The notes under the pieces: generated by a model
What the model saw: the letters and a program-made list of their open reading frames with translations, nothing else
Database searches by the model: none
What the model was told of the DNA's origin: nothing
Assembly (NCBI GenBank): GCA_014904845.1
Contig: MU119222.1
Coordinates: forward strand, 248,001 to 312,000
Reading direction: 5' to 3'
Source: Acephala macrosclerotiorum
Taxonomy: Eukaryota; Ascomycota; Leotiomycetes; Helotiales; Mollisiaceae
DNA length: 64,000 nt
In this document: one piece after another, positions 20,213-33,429 of the stretch
Layout: every line of letters starts with the position of its first letter
How positions within the stretch are numbered: the stretch's first letter is position 1
Translations under genes and position numbers: made by a program

Positions 20213-23046
20213 AGTGATGCTTTTCTGAGGTAAGGCAGGGAAGGTAGTAAGTCGTTGGGATAGCTGGGCGGGAATGTTTGGCGCAATGATGCAGATGCTG
20301 CAATACGCGGGTGACGGAGGTTCGGGGTTGAGGTGACTTGATGGATTTTGAGTTCGGTCTCCAGCTCGTCTCTGATTGAAAGTTCAATGGCACCAACACG
20401 CAATGTGTGTACGGCTATACGACACCGGGGCCGTCCTCGAGTAGACAGAAGTACTGGGTGCTGTATGGACGCGTTGCGTTCGATTCGATTACTCGATTTG
20501 ACGCTGCTGCATCTGGTGCTGAGAAAGCAAAGGGCCCTGGCGTGACTTGATGCACGCCGCATCCGAGGAGTAGGCACGTGACTCGTGGCGTTCGGATCGT
20601 GCGGACAGAGTACCAAAGCGGAGATATTGAACTCGCTCGAGTCAATGATTATTCACAATTGGCGGTTGGGGTGATGAAAGTGTCTCCGAGCGTCCATGGG
20701 GTCATTCGTGGACGAACTGCGTGCTCTTCTTGTCGTTGCGGGAGGCGGGAGGCGGGCAGTAGTAATCAATAGCTAGGGCTTGCTCGAGCCACTGGTGCCA
20801 TTAGGGGCTGCTGACCAATTTTTGATCATCCTGGGGCGCGCGGTGGGCTCGTTGGCTTTGTCAATTTCCAGATGCGAGCAGTGTATCGGCCAACGACACC
20901 GCGTCTCGTTGCTCAACACCAACCCCCGCCAACCGCCTCTTCCAATGCAGCGGAGAGTTCACACAGTACCCCGACAGGCTGCTGTTGCGGCCGCAGACAC
21001 ACACCCCCTTTGCCCTAAAATACCTCGTTCCGGTCGCGTCCATGACTAATTGCCGGCTAAGAAGGAAGCATGGAAATATCCCGTCTGGGAATTGGGGCTG
21101 CTTCGGCGAGTGCTCGGCTTGCTCGATGCTAACGCCGAAAAGATCTCCTCTTCTTTCTCGATATACCCTTTATACCCTTCCAATCCCCTCCCCGTCCCAG
21201 GCGCCACGTTTTTCAGTATTACATAACTCAAATCCCGTGGTGCTGACGTTGAAGCCTCTCTGATGGTTTACTCTTTTTAGACAATGATATTCCACAAACC
21301 CATTGCTCAAAGTCCGGTTTAAGCTTGTTTGCTGTTCCCCATCATCTGTTTCTGATGCTTCCAGAACCATGTATTCAGCCTGTATCGTCCGCCGGATAGT
21401 CCGGACTTGAGTCTATGACCAGGGCACCTCTTCCTCCTTTGGTAATAACAACACCAAAAACGCAGGTACAAGTGCATTGTTTCCACGAGCTGCACGTAGA
21501 GTTTGCAGTACGGCACATGCTCCGATGCAGGGCCATTGTTCTCTGGAAAACATTCAGCCACTCGGCGAGACAGACGCCAAGCATCACGCAAGGAGGGCAT
21601 TTCCCTCAGGAGGGCAACTGCTCCGTTTTTGGGTTGCTCCCGAGGTAGCCGATGTGTGAGGATGTCGATGTTCGATGAGGAAAATAGGTCACTCCTGTAA
21701 CACACGGCATGTGCAGCACTAAGACCTCCAATCGCGCCCCCGGCGTCTCACCTTACCAGCGATACCCGAGTTTTCAAAGCTGCTGCATTTGAAATTTAGC
21801 CATTCATTGCCTTCCACGAGGAGTTTCGTGGTCTTCAATGACCCTCAGTGAACACTCATCATCATCCGCGTTCGCAGGTGCATGTCAGCCTTATCAGAAC
21901 CTCGTTGCAAGTGCCGCTCATCTGCCAATTGGCAGATCTGCTTTTTTGTTCTAGATCGTCATCGTGGCTGGCTCTCAAGTGCGGAACCGAGCTTACGATT
22001 TTCGAGATAGGCTTCGTACATATTTCGTACATACGCCAGATGCTTCGCTCCATCTCACCCTCCTCGTCTTTTGTTGAAGGGCGTTTTCGCTCCAGTCGTT
22101 ACGATGACCCCGCCCACCATGGAATTAAGTCATTGTACAAAGGACTTATAGAGCTTCCTGCAGGTTGTGGTACCTCCACTTTATCGAATGGTCGAGAATT
22201 AGAAATCTGGAAAGATTGCGAACAGCTTACCTTCTCAAGAAGCATGCCAAGACATGCTGAGTTCATCATTTCTACCTTCTAGCGATTGGACAACAATACC
22301 CTCACCTCTCTACACCACCGTAATTCAAGTTAAGTTCACTAATTTACTCTTCTTGCACCCTGCACATGCAGCAACTTTAGACATCTCACAACGAGTGCCG
22401 GCCGCTGCTTACATACTCACTAACCCAACACACCTCGGATCCAAGGAACCCCTCGCAGCACACACACACCTGCATGTCCACCCCGGAATCTCGCAAGCAT
22501 CACTTTCTTTCTTCTGCATAAGGCATGCAACTCGAAGCGAATATCCCGATTGGTTCTCATTCCGAGTTTCAACGGTGTGGGGAGAGTAAGCTGACGGCAT
22601 CCCGCCAGCTTTTATAAACGAGTTTGGCACGTGATAGGGATGTTTACTCCGCGGATCTTATTTTTCAAGGCCGATGAGTCGAGGCTGAGAGGCTCTGAAT
22701 GGGTTGTTTTTATTAGGTAATTTCCCGACGCCGGTTTTACTAAAAGTTTGAGTTCTGCGTGGATGGCTGACAGGAATCATGGGACCAGTTTCTCCAAGTG
22801 GATTGGATTGGATTGGGGCTCGAGCTGATCTTCAGCTCAGCCCTATGAGACTATCTGACAAGTGCATACAGACTAGCACTTCTAGAGTAAGAATGCGACC
22901 CAGCGCTGACGGAATGTTGACACAAAAACTGGCCACAAAGATGAGTACATCCCAACTTTCATCAGACTTCTATGGATATCGTCCTAGATACTCTTCAATA
23001 GTATCTTCCTTACCTTCATCTCGAGAAATCCAACCAAGTTTCCAAA
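20213..23046. other. Long gene-free stretch upstream of kapC and SDR gene
   Basis: 2.8 kb between two divergent start codons, the largest gene-free stretch in the window. Frames up to 128 codons exist (for example 21319-21705 on the minus strand) but start with non-ATG codons, overlap other frames and show no recognisable domain. The stretch would be expected to hold the kapC 5' UTR and promoter and the promoter of the dehydrogenase at 23047. Undetected multi-exon small genes or a non-coding RNA are possible. Confidence 0.4.
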
Positions 23047-24184
23047 ATGTCCCAAGTATGGTTCATAACAGGCTCCTCCTCCGGCTTCGGGCACTTATTC
23101 GCGTTGGAAGCTTTGGAGCGGGGTGATCGTGTTATTGCTTCTGCTCGAAACGCAACTTCTCGACCTGAACTTGAGAAATTGAAAGAGAAAGGAGCGAAGC
23201 TATTGGATCTGGACGTCACTGCTCCCAAATCCGAAATTGAAGAGAAGATGAAAGAAGCGGTCGCTATATATGGTCAGATTGATATTTTGATCAACAACGC
23301 TGGATACGTGGAAGTGGGATTTATTGAAGAGTTGGAGTGCGTAAGATCTTACAGGAGAGGATAGGAACAACGCTAATACCCAGAACAGCGAAGAGAAACT
23401 CATGAATCAACTCAACACCAATTTCTTCGGTGCGCAGAGAATCACCCAAGCACTCCTCCCTCACATGCGAGCTCGTCGTTCAGGCAAGATCGCATTCACA
23501 GGCTCCATCTTCGGTTTCTACAGCATTGAAATGCTCTTCCCGTACGCAGCTAGCAAGCGTAAGTCTTCTCATCTTCATTTGTAAAGACATATCCACTTCT
23601 CTAACATGACAATAGATCTCCTCGCAGCATTCAACGAGACTCTCTCAGCCGAAATCTCTCAATTCGGCATCCAATCCATCCGTCAGCACCCCATTTCTTC
23701 TTCCTTCTCCCCTCTTCACCACCGCTGTATGAGAAAACGTGGCCCATTTTTAATTTCGGCCAGCTCTCATTCTTCATCAAGAATTCCGTGCTGAGTTGCG
23801 GCAGTTTTCGACATTGGACATTTCCGAACTCCGGTGATTTCAGTGGCGAAGTTTTCAGTACCCACAATCCCAGATTATTTCCCCATGCTCGAAGAATATG
23901 TGAAGACTGTGGCCAAGATTGATGGGCACCAGCCTGGGGATCCAGCGTTGGGGGTTAAGAGGATGGTGGACGTCCTTCGAGGAGAAGGAGAAGCGAAGGG
24001 TAAGAAGCTACCTCTGAGAATGCCAATTGGCGGCGATGCTGTAGAGCTTGTCAAGGGACGATGTGAGGAGACTTTGAAGGTCATTCAGGAATGGGAAGAT
24101 TTGAGTAGGAGTACGGATCTACCGGGCGTTGAGGATGCGCAGGAGAAGACGAAGAGGACGGGAGATTATAGACCTAGTTGGTAG
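23047..24184 (+). CDS. Short-chain dehydrogenase/reductase (classical SDR)
   Basis: Four exons: 23047-23340, 23384-23558, 23616-23681 and 23805-24184, giving 304 residues. It shows TGSSSGFG (residues 9-16, cofactor loop), LDLDV, NNAG (83-86), catalytic Ser139 in FTGSIFG, and YAASK with Tyr152 and Lys156, so the active site is intact. After the last intron the frame reads LFDIGHFRTPV, the usual post-catalytic strand of this SDR subgroup. The introns are 43, 57 and 123 bases. The substrate cannot be told from sequence; SDRs of this subgroup oxidise or reduce small alcohols or ketones with NAD(P)H. The gene is convergent with the next, unrelated SDR. Neither is accompanied by polyketide, peptide or terpene synthases, so a biosynthetic cluster is not supported. 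Confidence 0.88.
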
Positions 24185-24316
24185 TGTATTGAAAGCGACT
24201 AGTTAATGCATGTCAAGCATTGATCCTTCCGACTTGTGTCCATCTTTTGGTTTCTTTTTCTGCTTACTTTTCACACCACCCCCTATTTAAACGAGCTCAA
24301 CATCACACCTCTCTCA

Positions 24317-25283
24317 TCACCAAGGACTAACACCATACTCCCCCCAAACCACTCCCATCTCCCCATCCCTCTCCCCCCTAACAACAACAGCGACCCTCTC
24401 CCCACCAACATCCGCCCCAACAGCTCCCCGTGCCAACACAGCCTCCTTATTCAAAAAATCAGTAGCACACAACCCCGGATCCGCACCCAGAACCTTGAAA
24501 CCCTCATTCTGCAAGGCAACCCAATACTGCACAATCATCATATTCACCGCCGCCTTGCTACTTCGATATTCAATCGCTCCCGGATGATAATACTTTGAGT
24601 TCGGATCTGCTGCTTGGCTTATACTCCCTACTGAACTGCTCACGAACACAAGTCGTTTCTCGGAAGATTTCCGCAAGAGGGGGAGGAAAGCTTCAGTGAC
24701 AGACATGGAGCCGACAACATTTGTTTCTAGGACTGAGCGCAAGGCGTCCCGTCGAACAGGATTCTTGGGAAATATCCCCGCGTTGTTAACCAGGATATCT
24801 AACCTCCCATATTTCTCTTCTACCCATTTCGCAGCCGCGTCGACAGAGGAGTCGGATGTGACGTCTAATTGGATGGGTTCGACTGTCCCTCTGATGTTTG
24901 GTAGGGAGGAGAGAGCTGAGGCTGCGGCGGTACCGGTGGTGAGAGAGCGGGAGGCTAGGAGGATGTGGTAAGATTTCGATGGGGATGGAGGTGTGTGATG
25001 GAGGAGGTTAGAGGCTGTTTCGTAGCCTATGCCGCGGTTTGCTCCTGTGCTTGGTGTGTTAGAGATGGTTGCGAGGGGTGAGGTTGAGGCTGGATCGGGG
25101 TTCGGATTAGGGTATCTCGGCAATCGAGATGGGAAAGAAAGGGGGAACGTGGTATTAAGCGAGGGGTAAGATAGGGGTTGCAGCTCGATGAATTGAGGGG
25201 CAGCGGATATAGGGGTTCTGAAGAGATGAACGCGAGCGCGAAATCTAACCAGTAATGAGCACAATAATCTGCTGACTCGTCAT
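24317..25283 (-). CDS. Short-chain dehydrogenase/reductase, carbonyl-reductase-like
   Basis: Two exons, 25283-25250 and 25044-24317, giving 253 residues. The first exon gives MTSQQIIVLITG and the second continues ANRGIGYETA, restoring the TGANRGIG cofactor motif across a 205-base phase-1 intron (GTTAGA..CACAG). It has NNAG in LDILVNNAGIF, a Ser-rich catalytic strand (FVSSSVGS), Tyr-x3-Lys as YRSSK, and PGLCATDF after it. The layout is that of NADPH-dependent carbonyl reductases and similar single-domain SDRs. Reading on without the splice would give a long Pro/Ser-rich N terminus from a non-ATG start, which is rejected. Its 3' end faces the other SDR gene, 132 bases away. Confidence 0.87.
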
Positions 25284-25981
25284 CGTGCAAACTTTCCAAT
25301 TCGCCAATTCGTATCTCCCTCGCAACGGCAGGCACGGAGCGGGAATTCGAGCAACGACGGCCCCGCTTACTAATTTCTGACAACTGGACTAGGAAGCTCA
25401 TGAGCTTTATTAGAAATCATTTAATAGCCAAGAGGGAGGAGCTACTGCGAGTCTTATGGAAAGCGGGAACGATTCGCTTAGCGGAAGGAAGGGACGGAGA
25501 TAATGGAGTTAGATAGCCTCACACTACTGAGGAAGGAATGGCTGGAGATAGGTGCTTAAGAGACCGGCTTTGCTGTATTTGGACAGAGTTGAGAGAAAAG
25601 GCTAGGTGATCGGTGTAGGCTTCCCGACTAACTCCTCCCCGAGATGATGACCGGGTTGGGAAAGGAGTACGCTCGCGGCTCGAGATCATATACAGTGAAT
25701 TTCGAATTCCAAGCTTTTAGCGTCAAAGACTGAAGAATGCAGCGCGACATACCGTGCTTTGTGCTCAGCGCTCATTGTGTAAAACATCGGGGTGGGGAAC
25801 AGTATGGCGTTCTAGTTGGGGGCGAATTATGTTGGCTGCTTGACTCCAAAATTCGGACCCGTCGGAGCATTAATCGGGTCGAGTGATGGTGAACATGGAG
25901 GACGTCTCACCATATACTACTGCATATCATCTCATGACGAACATTCGTTATGACGTGCATCAAGAGCCTCACTTAGGAGCC
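25284..25981. other. Intergenic between SDR and SLH1
   Basis: Promoter side of the minus-strand SDR and 3' side of SLH1. No supported coding sequence. Confidence 0.45.
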
Positions 25982-28900
25982 TCATGAAGGCGACGCTCCT
26001 ACAGAGCCTGTCCCCATCCAATGATCCTCGCCTTCCTTTCCCTTCTTCCCATCATCCACAACTTTCGGCGCATCCGGGATCTTGACACCCTGAATCCTAT
26101 AAACCATGCCAAGATAGCCGTCACTCACGACCAAGACATCCATCTTCCTCCCTTCACTGAATGTCCCATCTTCATTCTCAGGTAGCTTGATCACAGCTCT
26201 GGTACTTGGTCGAGGAGAGATCTTCTCCTTCCCGTTTGCACCAGGGCCGGAGGACCAGCCTACGCGCTTAATTGCTATGATCTCGTCTCTGTCTTCGTTA
26301 CAGAGGACCACGAACCAGCCTTCGTTTTGCGATTTAGGGAAGCGTGGGGCATACATCTTTCCGTCTCGGTCGGTCAGTTGGTTTTGACGATTCAGGACGA
26401 CAGTTAGCGATACGGCCGTGAGGTCCCGTACACCGATGTTCAAGTTCGGCAGCATGTTGGCAGCTTTCTCGAACCGGGGGATAGTCGCCGCCGAGAGCCG
26501 CAATGCGGATAGGGTATTGCGATAGTCCCGCTCTGATGCCGCAGAGAATTCTTGCAGACTATGAGGCAACCGTTCTTCTTCCGGCAGCTCGGGTCCAATT
26601 CCTGGTAGTATTGAAAGCGGGTACTCGGTAGGCCAACGAGCACATTTGATGCATTGAAGTAAGGTGATCATCTGCATACAACTTGAGAGGTATCCAAGCT
26701 CAGTGAGGACATCGATACTGGCTTGGATGATACGAATAGCTTGGTCTAGAACACTTATCTGATCACCAACGTAATCGGTGATGGGTAAGTCGATACGTGA
26801 CATGTGTGCTTGGAGTAAGAGGAAAGCCTTGACATGCGGGTCCCACATTGGTAGATCGCCAAAAGCTTGGGTAGACAATGGAAGGTTCTTGGCGAGCTCA
26901 GCGTTGATGAGGTCTTCATTGTGACGAACGGGAAGCTCGTCGTATTCGGTAGCGCTGGACATCCAGGAGAGAACATCAGTGAAGGACGCATTACGCTTAG
27001 CATGCTTCACCAGATGACGAATGGTGCGATGAGACAAGTAATAGTAACTCATAATCTTGCCGAGAGGAGTTGAGTCGATATCTCCATTGGGGAACATCTC
27101 CAGACATTTCGACTCTGCAAGCTCATTGAGTGATTTGTCAACCATGGATATCATGTATTCGTTGGCTTGTTGTTGTGCAACCATCGTGTTATGCTCTTCA
27201 GCAGAGATCTCAAGTCCATAATAGGATGGGTTCTTGTGCAATCGTCGGAAGAAGAATGTCCAAGTGAGGTAGTCCAGTGCATCTTGTTTGGTGGTGATAG
27301 TCTCGGCAGACACTTCAGCGCCAAGATGATTATCAAGAACATTGTGTAGAGAAGACTCAACTGGGAATCCAGTATGCAAGAAGTGCTTATAGAACGCCTT
27401 CTTCGAGTCTTGCGTGAAGATGCGGGCAATACCCGAGGTATCAAACTGAGGTCGACCAGCTCGGCCAAGCATCTGCAACACATCGGTGAGATCCATGTCC
27501 TTGTAGCCCTCAATCTTGGCATCAAAGAACTGAGTGCCCTTAACCACGACCAAATGGGCGGGAAGGTTGACACCCCAAGCCAGTGTACTGGTTGCTACCA
27601 AAATTTGGATCTTGTTGTTTGCAAACAGCTCTTCCGCCAGGGAACGATCCGATTCAATGAGACCGGCATGATGTAAGCCGATGCCGAAACTTAATGCCTC
27701 CTTCAGGGCATCGTCCTTGACCCGATTGAGATTCAGTTGCAGGTCCTCTTCTGACATCTTGACAAATCTCCTTGGATTATCTTCCATGCCACAGAAGTTG
27801 ATCAAGTCTTTGGCCGTGAGACGAGTCTGCCTACGAGATGCCACAAAAACGATTACAGGTTTGTCTGGGCTATGCGTCTTGATGGCAAGGAACGTTGGTC
27901 GATTCATCGACTGCATCAAGGGGCAGAAGCCTCGTACTTCAGGAAAGCCATCGATGAATATCTCGAGCGGTACTGGTCGAACACTATGCCGGAAGTTGAA
28001 TAGTCCTTCTTTCACTCCTAGCCAGTTGCCGAGGTCCATTGCGTTGGCACATGCTGTGGACATACCCATGAGCCTCACAGAGTTCTTTGACTGTGCAGCA
28101 ATGTAATTCATTCGCGAAACAATGATTTCGAGAATAGGTCCTCGATCTCCTCCAAGGAGGTGGATCTCATCAATGATGACGAGACTTACTTGTCTTACGT
28201 AGCTTCTGGTTTGCCACTACAATGAATGTCAGTAAGTCCAAATCGAGAGATTGATACGAGAGCACATACCGATCGTGATATACCGTCCCACTTCTCAGGG
28301 GTGGTGATGATCATGTCTGCATCTCGGATCGTACGGGTGTCTGGGGTATTGTCTCCGGTAAGCTCCACTAGCTTAAGATTCATCTGCTTCGTAAGGCGAG
28401 CACTCCAGTCTTTGACTCGCTCGCGGACGAGGGCTTTCATTGGGGCAATGTAGACCACCTTGGAGCCCGGCTTCTCGCGGAACGCCCACCACATTGCCAG
28501 CTCACAAGCAATAGTCTTGCCAGAGCCAGTAGGAGAACCTAGCAAGACGTTGGCAGACGTGTGATAGAGGCAGTGGAAGATCTGCGTCTGCATAGGGTTG
28601 AAATATTGGAACCGCTGTCCATAAATCTCCTCAAGCGCGGGATTCTTAAGTGCCGCGATTGGAAGTGGCTGCAGGTTTAGCAGATCGGTGTACACACTTT
28701 CGGTGTCGGGTCTAATCAGATGTTGGAAGGAGATCGCATGTACAGTCTCGGCTCCAAGCCATCTGTCAGACACCGCTCTTACGTAGATCTGAGTAGGCAA
28801 TGGATCCGACAAGGGTATCGTGAAGTTCAGTTCATGATCGTCGTACAGCTTCTTGCGATTGAGAATGAAAAATTCGTGATGATAGATTTCTGAAATCTCT

Positions 28901-31900
28901 GAGTTTTCGACCCAGATCCAGTAACTTTCCGAGGTTCCGTTATGCCTGTCGTTCCAGCGGAAGTCCGGCGTCAAGTACAGGCGGATTCTCAGAACATCTC
29001 TGTTGAGAGGAGCGATTTCTGACTCAATGCTGAGTGTTGGGAAATTATCTAGGATCTTGGATATCGTCTTTCCAGCTGCATGATTGTGGACCATCGATCC
29101 GATTTCAGCTGCGTCCATGTCCCTCAACGATTCGATCGAGATTGCCTCCTTGTCATCCAGTTGATTCAGAACTGGCTTGGGTAGTTCGAACTGATGAAGA
29201 GGATGTTGGAATGGCCAGATCCTCTTCTCAATAGACTTGCATAGTGAGAGTAACACCAGACACTGATAGCCCCAACCACGGTTGAGAGCGATCATGAACA
29301 GTGCTCTGCAGATTCTAGCCGACTGTTGCGCAACATAATTCGAGTCGTTCGCCAGAGCAAAATCTTCGATATTTGCGCGAGAGATGTAGGACTGTAGAAG
29401 AATATTTGTTTTGACTTGCGGTGAGTAGTTCTCCTCCTCAACATCGGATGAGTCGTTCTCCTCCTTAACCTTGCATGGAGCCGACAGCCTCAACTTGGTC
29501 AGCTCCTTAGACTCATTGTCTCTAGACTGTATCTGATCAAACTCTCCACTCATCGAAATCATCTTGAAATCATCTGCCTCGGTCGCCTGCGGCCGCATCA
29601 TTGTGTTGAAGATCTGAATGCTGGTGTGGAGGATGTAGTATTGACTTGCAATACGACCAATATCCTTGCTTCGAAGCTCTTCCGTTGTCTCGTTGAAAAT
29701 GATCATCTGGCATTGTTGAAGAGTCCTAGCTGCCTGAATCACAAGCTGACGACGTCTTTGTACCAACGTAGGGTCGTCTCGAGTTTCAGCCCAGTCGATG
29801 CCATATGTCAGTGGGTTTCGCTGCATTCGCACAAACAAGTACGAATATCCGAGCCACTGAACAGCTTCTGGCACAGATGTCACCGTGCCCAGAGCAATCT
29901 CAGCATTCAAGTTGTCCACCAGATGCTTCGAGAATCGAGACTCGATTGGCACCTGGGACGTGACAGCCTGCACGTAGTGGTCAAGCTTGTCTTGAGTAGT
30001 ACAGATCATGCCTATGCCGGTGTCCTGGAATTGAGGTCGTCCAGCACGACCAAAGATTTGAAGAACGTCGAGGATGCCAAGGTCGATGAATTTACCGTCT
30101 TGAGCACTGTAGACCTGAGTGCCTTTGATGATGACTGCTGCTGCAGGCAAGTTGACACCCCATGCTAGAGTGGCAGTACAACAAAGAACCTTCAGGACTC
30201 CGCTTCCGAACAGCCTCTCGATGAGATTCCGGTCCGATCGAGCCATACCGGCATGATGGATGCCGATACCTTTTGGAAGTAGTTCACGAAGTTCTCTCCC
30301 ACGAGATTGCTTCATATCCTTGACGGCTGCCTCGTACTGAGGATGGTTGGAGGGATCAAATAGGTCGACGCAGACTTGGTCGATGGCTTTCTCGTACAGC
30401 ATCTTCGCGGTGTTGAATGTGTCTTTTCTCGAATGAACAAAGACCATGATTTGATGGTCGAGCTCAAGCATCTCCTTAACTTTCTCGAATACAGTGTTGT
30501 CGATATTGTCTCGAGAAGTCTTAGTGTTGGGCTTGCCCTTCACTCCGATAAAGTGCTGCTCGAGTGGTACAGGTCTGAAACTTGCGTCAAAGTAGAACAA
30601 GCCAGCATATCTGTTCACCTTGAGGAAGTCTGCGACATCGACATAATTTGGAAGCGTAGCTGAAAGTCCCACAATTCGAATAAGAGACTGTGTACTCTCA
30701 ACTTGACGCTCAGTTCGTGCTACTAGTGACTCTAGGACCGAACCTCGATCATCGTGAAGCATGTGGACTTCATCAATGATTAAAAGTCTGACTTTCTGAA
30801 CAAGCTCAGTATCACCAGTGCCTTTTCGAGTGACGACATCCCACTTCTCAGGTGTCGTGACGATGATCTGAGTCTGAACAATTTCTTTCTTCGCCAAATG
30901 CATATCTCCCGTCAACTCGCGAGCCTGGATGCCCAGCCATGCAAGCCGGCTACCAAGCTTCTGAGTGATTTCTGCTGCGAGAGCTTTCATGGGAGCAACA
31001 TAGACAATCTTGAAGTCCTCAACATTGACGACAAAGTCTGATGCTTCGGGCTGCTCTGCCGGGTTTGGAGTGATATTCTGACCGATGGCGTGGAGAATGG
31101 TAAGCATTGCTGCATCGGTCTTACCAGCACCAGTGGGAGCACAGATCAACATGTTCTCGCTAGTCTTGTAGGCAACTGGATACACAAGACTTTGCATGCG
31201 GTTCAAAGACTTGTAGCCTTTAAATGTTCTCCGACAGAGTCCATCCATGTCTTTGATCTGAATCAGCTTTCGACCAACACCAAGAGTGCCGACTTTGCCA
31301 GCTGGAATGGAATGCTCCACATAGTTCTACAAGTCATTAGCACTGCCAGTTCGATAGAAAAGGGAGACTGTCGAGGAGCGTGGGCTGCAAGTACAGGGAT
31401 TTGACTTACTGGATGCTCTGTCCTCTCATTCCCCATCGGCAACGCATATTTCCTCCCTCTCGAGTCTAAAGTATTGCCAGCTGAGTGAGCTTTGTAAACA
31501 TGAGGATACATAGTCTCATCGCGATTGACAGCTGGGCCTAATGCAGCATTCTTATGCTCGAAGTCCGCCCGTCGGAGTGCTTCTTCTCTCTGCCTCCTGG
31601 TCTGCAATTTGCCCCCAAACAACCCATCAGTCTGTTTCGTAACTGTCGAAGCCGAAGAAAGGACCTCCTTTCGGTGAGAAATCAACTCGATAACGAGATC
31701 CAAATCATCGAATCCAATCATATCTGTCAAGCTTGACTGTAGCTCTTCTTCCCCACTATCAGATGCCAAGATAGCCATAATCTGCTCCTGCAAATCTCCA
31801 GCCGAAAGACCCTGCTTTCTAGCAGCGAGACCCTCACATTTAGTCTTCAGCCATTGAGAGCTGAACACCGCACCTTCAGATTCCGGCGTAAGGTCATTGG

Positions 31901-32132
31901 CTTGGTCACTGCTCCAAATCTCATCCTCAGTCTTGCTGATGAAATCCCAGACGTCATCACCACTATTCCCGGACGTAAAATCATCATCGTCAAAATTTAT
32001 ATCGGATACATATGAATCGAGGTCTCCGTTAGAAGCGTTTGTGGGCAGTTTGAGCTCTGCTAGAGCAGCTCTCATGGCGGCAAATTGCGTTTGCCATTGC
32101 GCTTTAGCGGAGTTGAGGGTGGCGGGAGACAT
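25982..32132 (-). CDS. SLH1: Slh1/ASCC3-type Ski2-like RNA helicase
   Basis: Three exons: 32132-31410, 31326-28270 and 28216-25982, giving 2004 residues (yeast Slh1 is 1967). It has two helicase cassettes, each followed by a Sec63-like unit. Cassette 1 has APTGAGKT (304-311), DEVH (426-429), GLSATLPNYVDVADFL and a VNRYAGLFYFD stretch typical of Slh1 rather than Brr2. Cassette 2 has SPTGSGKT (about 1172-1179), DEIH (about 1276-1279) and a degenerate motif III (GMSTACAN). The N terminus has the short PWI-less layout of Slh1. Slh1 is the engine of the RQT complex, which splits stalled, ubiquitinated ribosomes in collisions. The introns are 83 and 53 bases, both phase 0. The main alternative, spliceosomal Brr2, fits less well in motifs and length. 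Confidence 0.93.
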
Positions 32133-33429
32133 AGTCGTTGTTATCCGGAGTCGTCACAGGTTGTTTCAATGGTGAAGAACAGGATCAAAGGCTAAAACTC
32201 AATTGAGGTATTCTCCGGGCTCACCATATAAATGGTGTTGGAGGGTAGTAAGTTGAATCAGGGCGGTGGAGGTTGATGAAAATACCTTCGGTTAGCTCGA
32301 GGGTGAGCCTATCAAAAATGAGGTGAATTAATCTTGGTCTTACGCCTGGAGAAGGTGCTTCGTTTTTGATAGCTTTTAAGGAGGAGAGTGCCAGTTTAGA
32401 TTTCTCGGCAAGTGTAGACAATTTTTTCCACAAGAGTATCGTAGTGGCCACAGAAATTTATATGAAAAACTAAGTTGCAGCGAAAGTCTAACTTATGTTG
32501 GACATTGGTACCTGTGTCCAGAGGCCCGACAAGATCGGGATCTCCAACCCCAGATTGATTCTACCTAGGATAACAAAGTCCGCTCCAGGAACATACTGTA
32601 CCGCCTTAAGTGGTATTCTTCATAGGGACATTCATGTGTCCTACTCCAAATTACCAACCCGCTCCCCCTCGCTCCATAATACCTTCTGTCCCTAAGCCAT
32701 CTTGCCCCCAAATGCGCGATGTAACTCCTCTATGACCTTGTTAGAATCCTTCATCTCAGTCGTTGCAGCCGATAGGTTGGAGGGAGCCAGTCAGAGAGAC
32801 CAGAACTTTATGCTAGATAATATCGCGTATCTCAGGTGGAAGATTCTCCAGGAGTGACATGTTGAGGATCGGCTTGGGATGTCTGTAAATCGAAGAGACG
32901 TAAAGGCTGACAAAATACTGAAGCTGTGATAGTTCTTTGAAGTACTGCTGGAAATATTGGAAAATTTAAAATAATCTAGTTCTGGAAGAGCTGTGTTGCG
33001 CTCGTCAAAGACAACCACAGCCATATCCAAAGTTTGAGGATATTGGAACGCTAGTTCCACTACTCTTATCTACAAGTAGCTTGGCAATCGTTGAAAATAC
33101 AATTCGGGTCGGATGCCTGCGTCCCTTTGGACACATGTTGGTGACACTCGAGGTTTACTTCTACGATGAAATTTTGTTGCGACTTGACTTCAAGTTTTAG
33201 GAGAACAGAAATTGAACAGAAATTGCTGCATCATCGCTGTGTCCAAGAAGATGAAGCAAGAACTAGCTCCTGTAATAATAGAGGCGGTTAAATTATGAGA
33301 TCAGGTGGGTTGGAAGAAGACTTGAAGCACGGCATCCCGATCACACCCCCTGTCCTCAATAGCGGCCCGACGCGATCCCAGATTCATCGAAAATCCACCT
33401 CTCCGCCACAACTTCCTCCTACACCTCAA
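32133..33429. other. Intergenic between divergent SLH1 and 2EXR-like gene
   Basis: 1.3 kb of mostly AT-rich sequence. A 76-codon minus-strand frame at 32221-32451 lacks an ATG and is not called. The bases 33295-33429 are an in-frame extension of the next gene and could be coding if its first ATG is used. Confidence 0.45.

Noticed and set aside
21319..21705. 128-codon minus-strand frame in the kapC upstream stretch
   Set aside because: Starts with GTG, overlaps other frames, no family resemblance or splice logic.
24317..25264. Unspliced 315-residue reading of the second SDR
   Set aside because: It starts at a non-ATG codon and adds a Pro/Ser-rich N terminus, while splicing restores the TGANRGIG cofactor motif from an ATG.
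23047..25283. A secondary-metabolite cluster around the two SDR genes
   Set aside because: No synthase, P450, transporter or pathway regulator accompanies them; neighbours are housekeeping genes.
25982..32132. Assignment as spliceosomal helicase Brr2
   Set aside because: Length, the VNRYAGLFYFD and VARTERQVESTQSLIRIVG motifs and the N-terminal layout fit Slh1/ASCC3 better.
32221..32451. 76-codon minus-strand frame between SLH1 and the 2EXR-like gene
   Set aside because: No ATG start and no recognisable family; intron-like signals inside are too close together.
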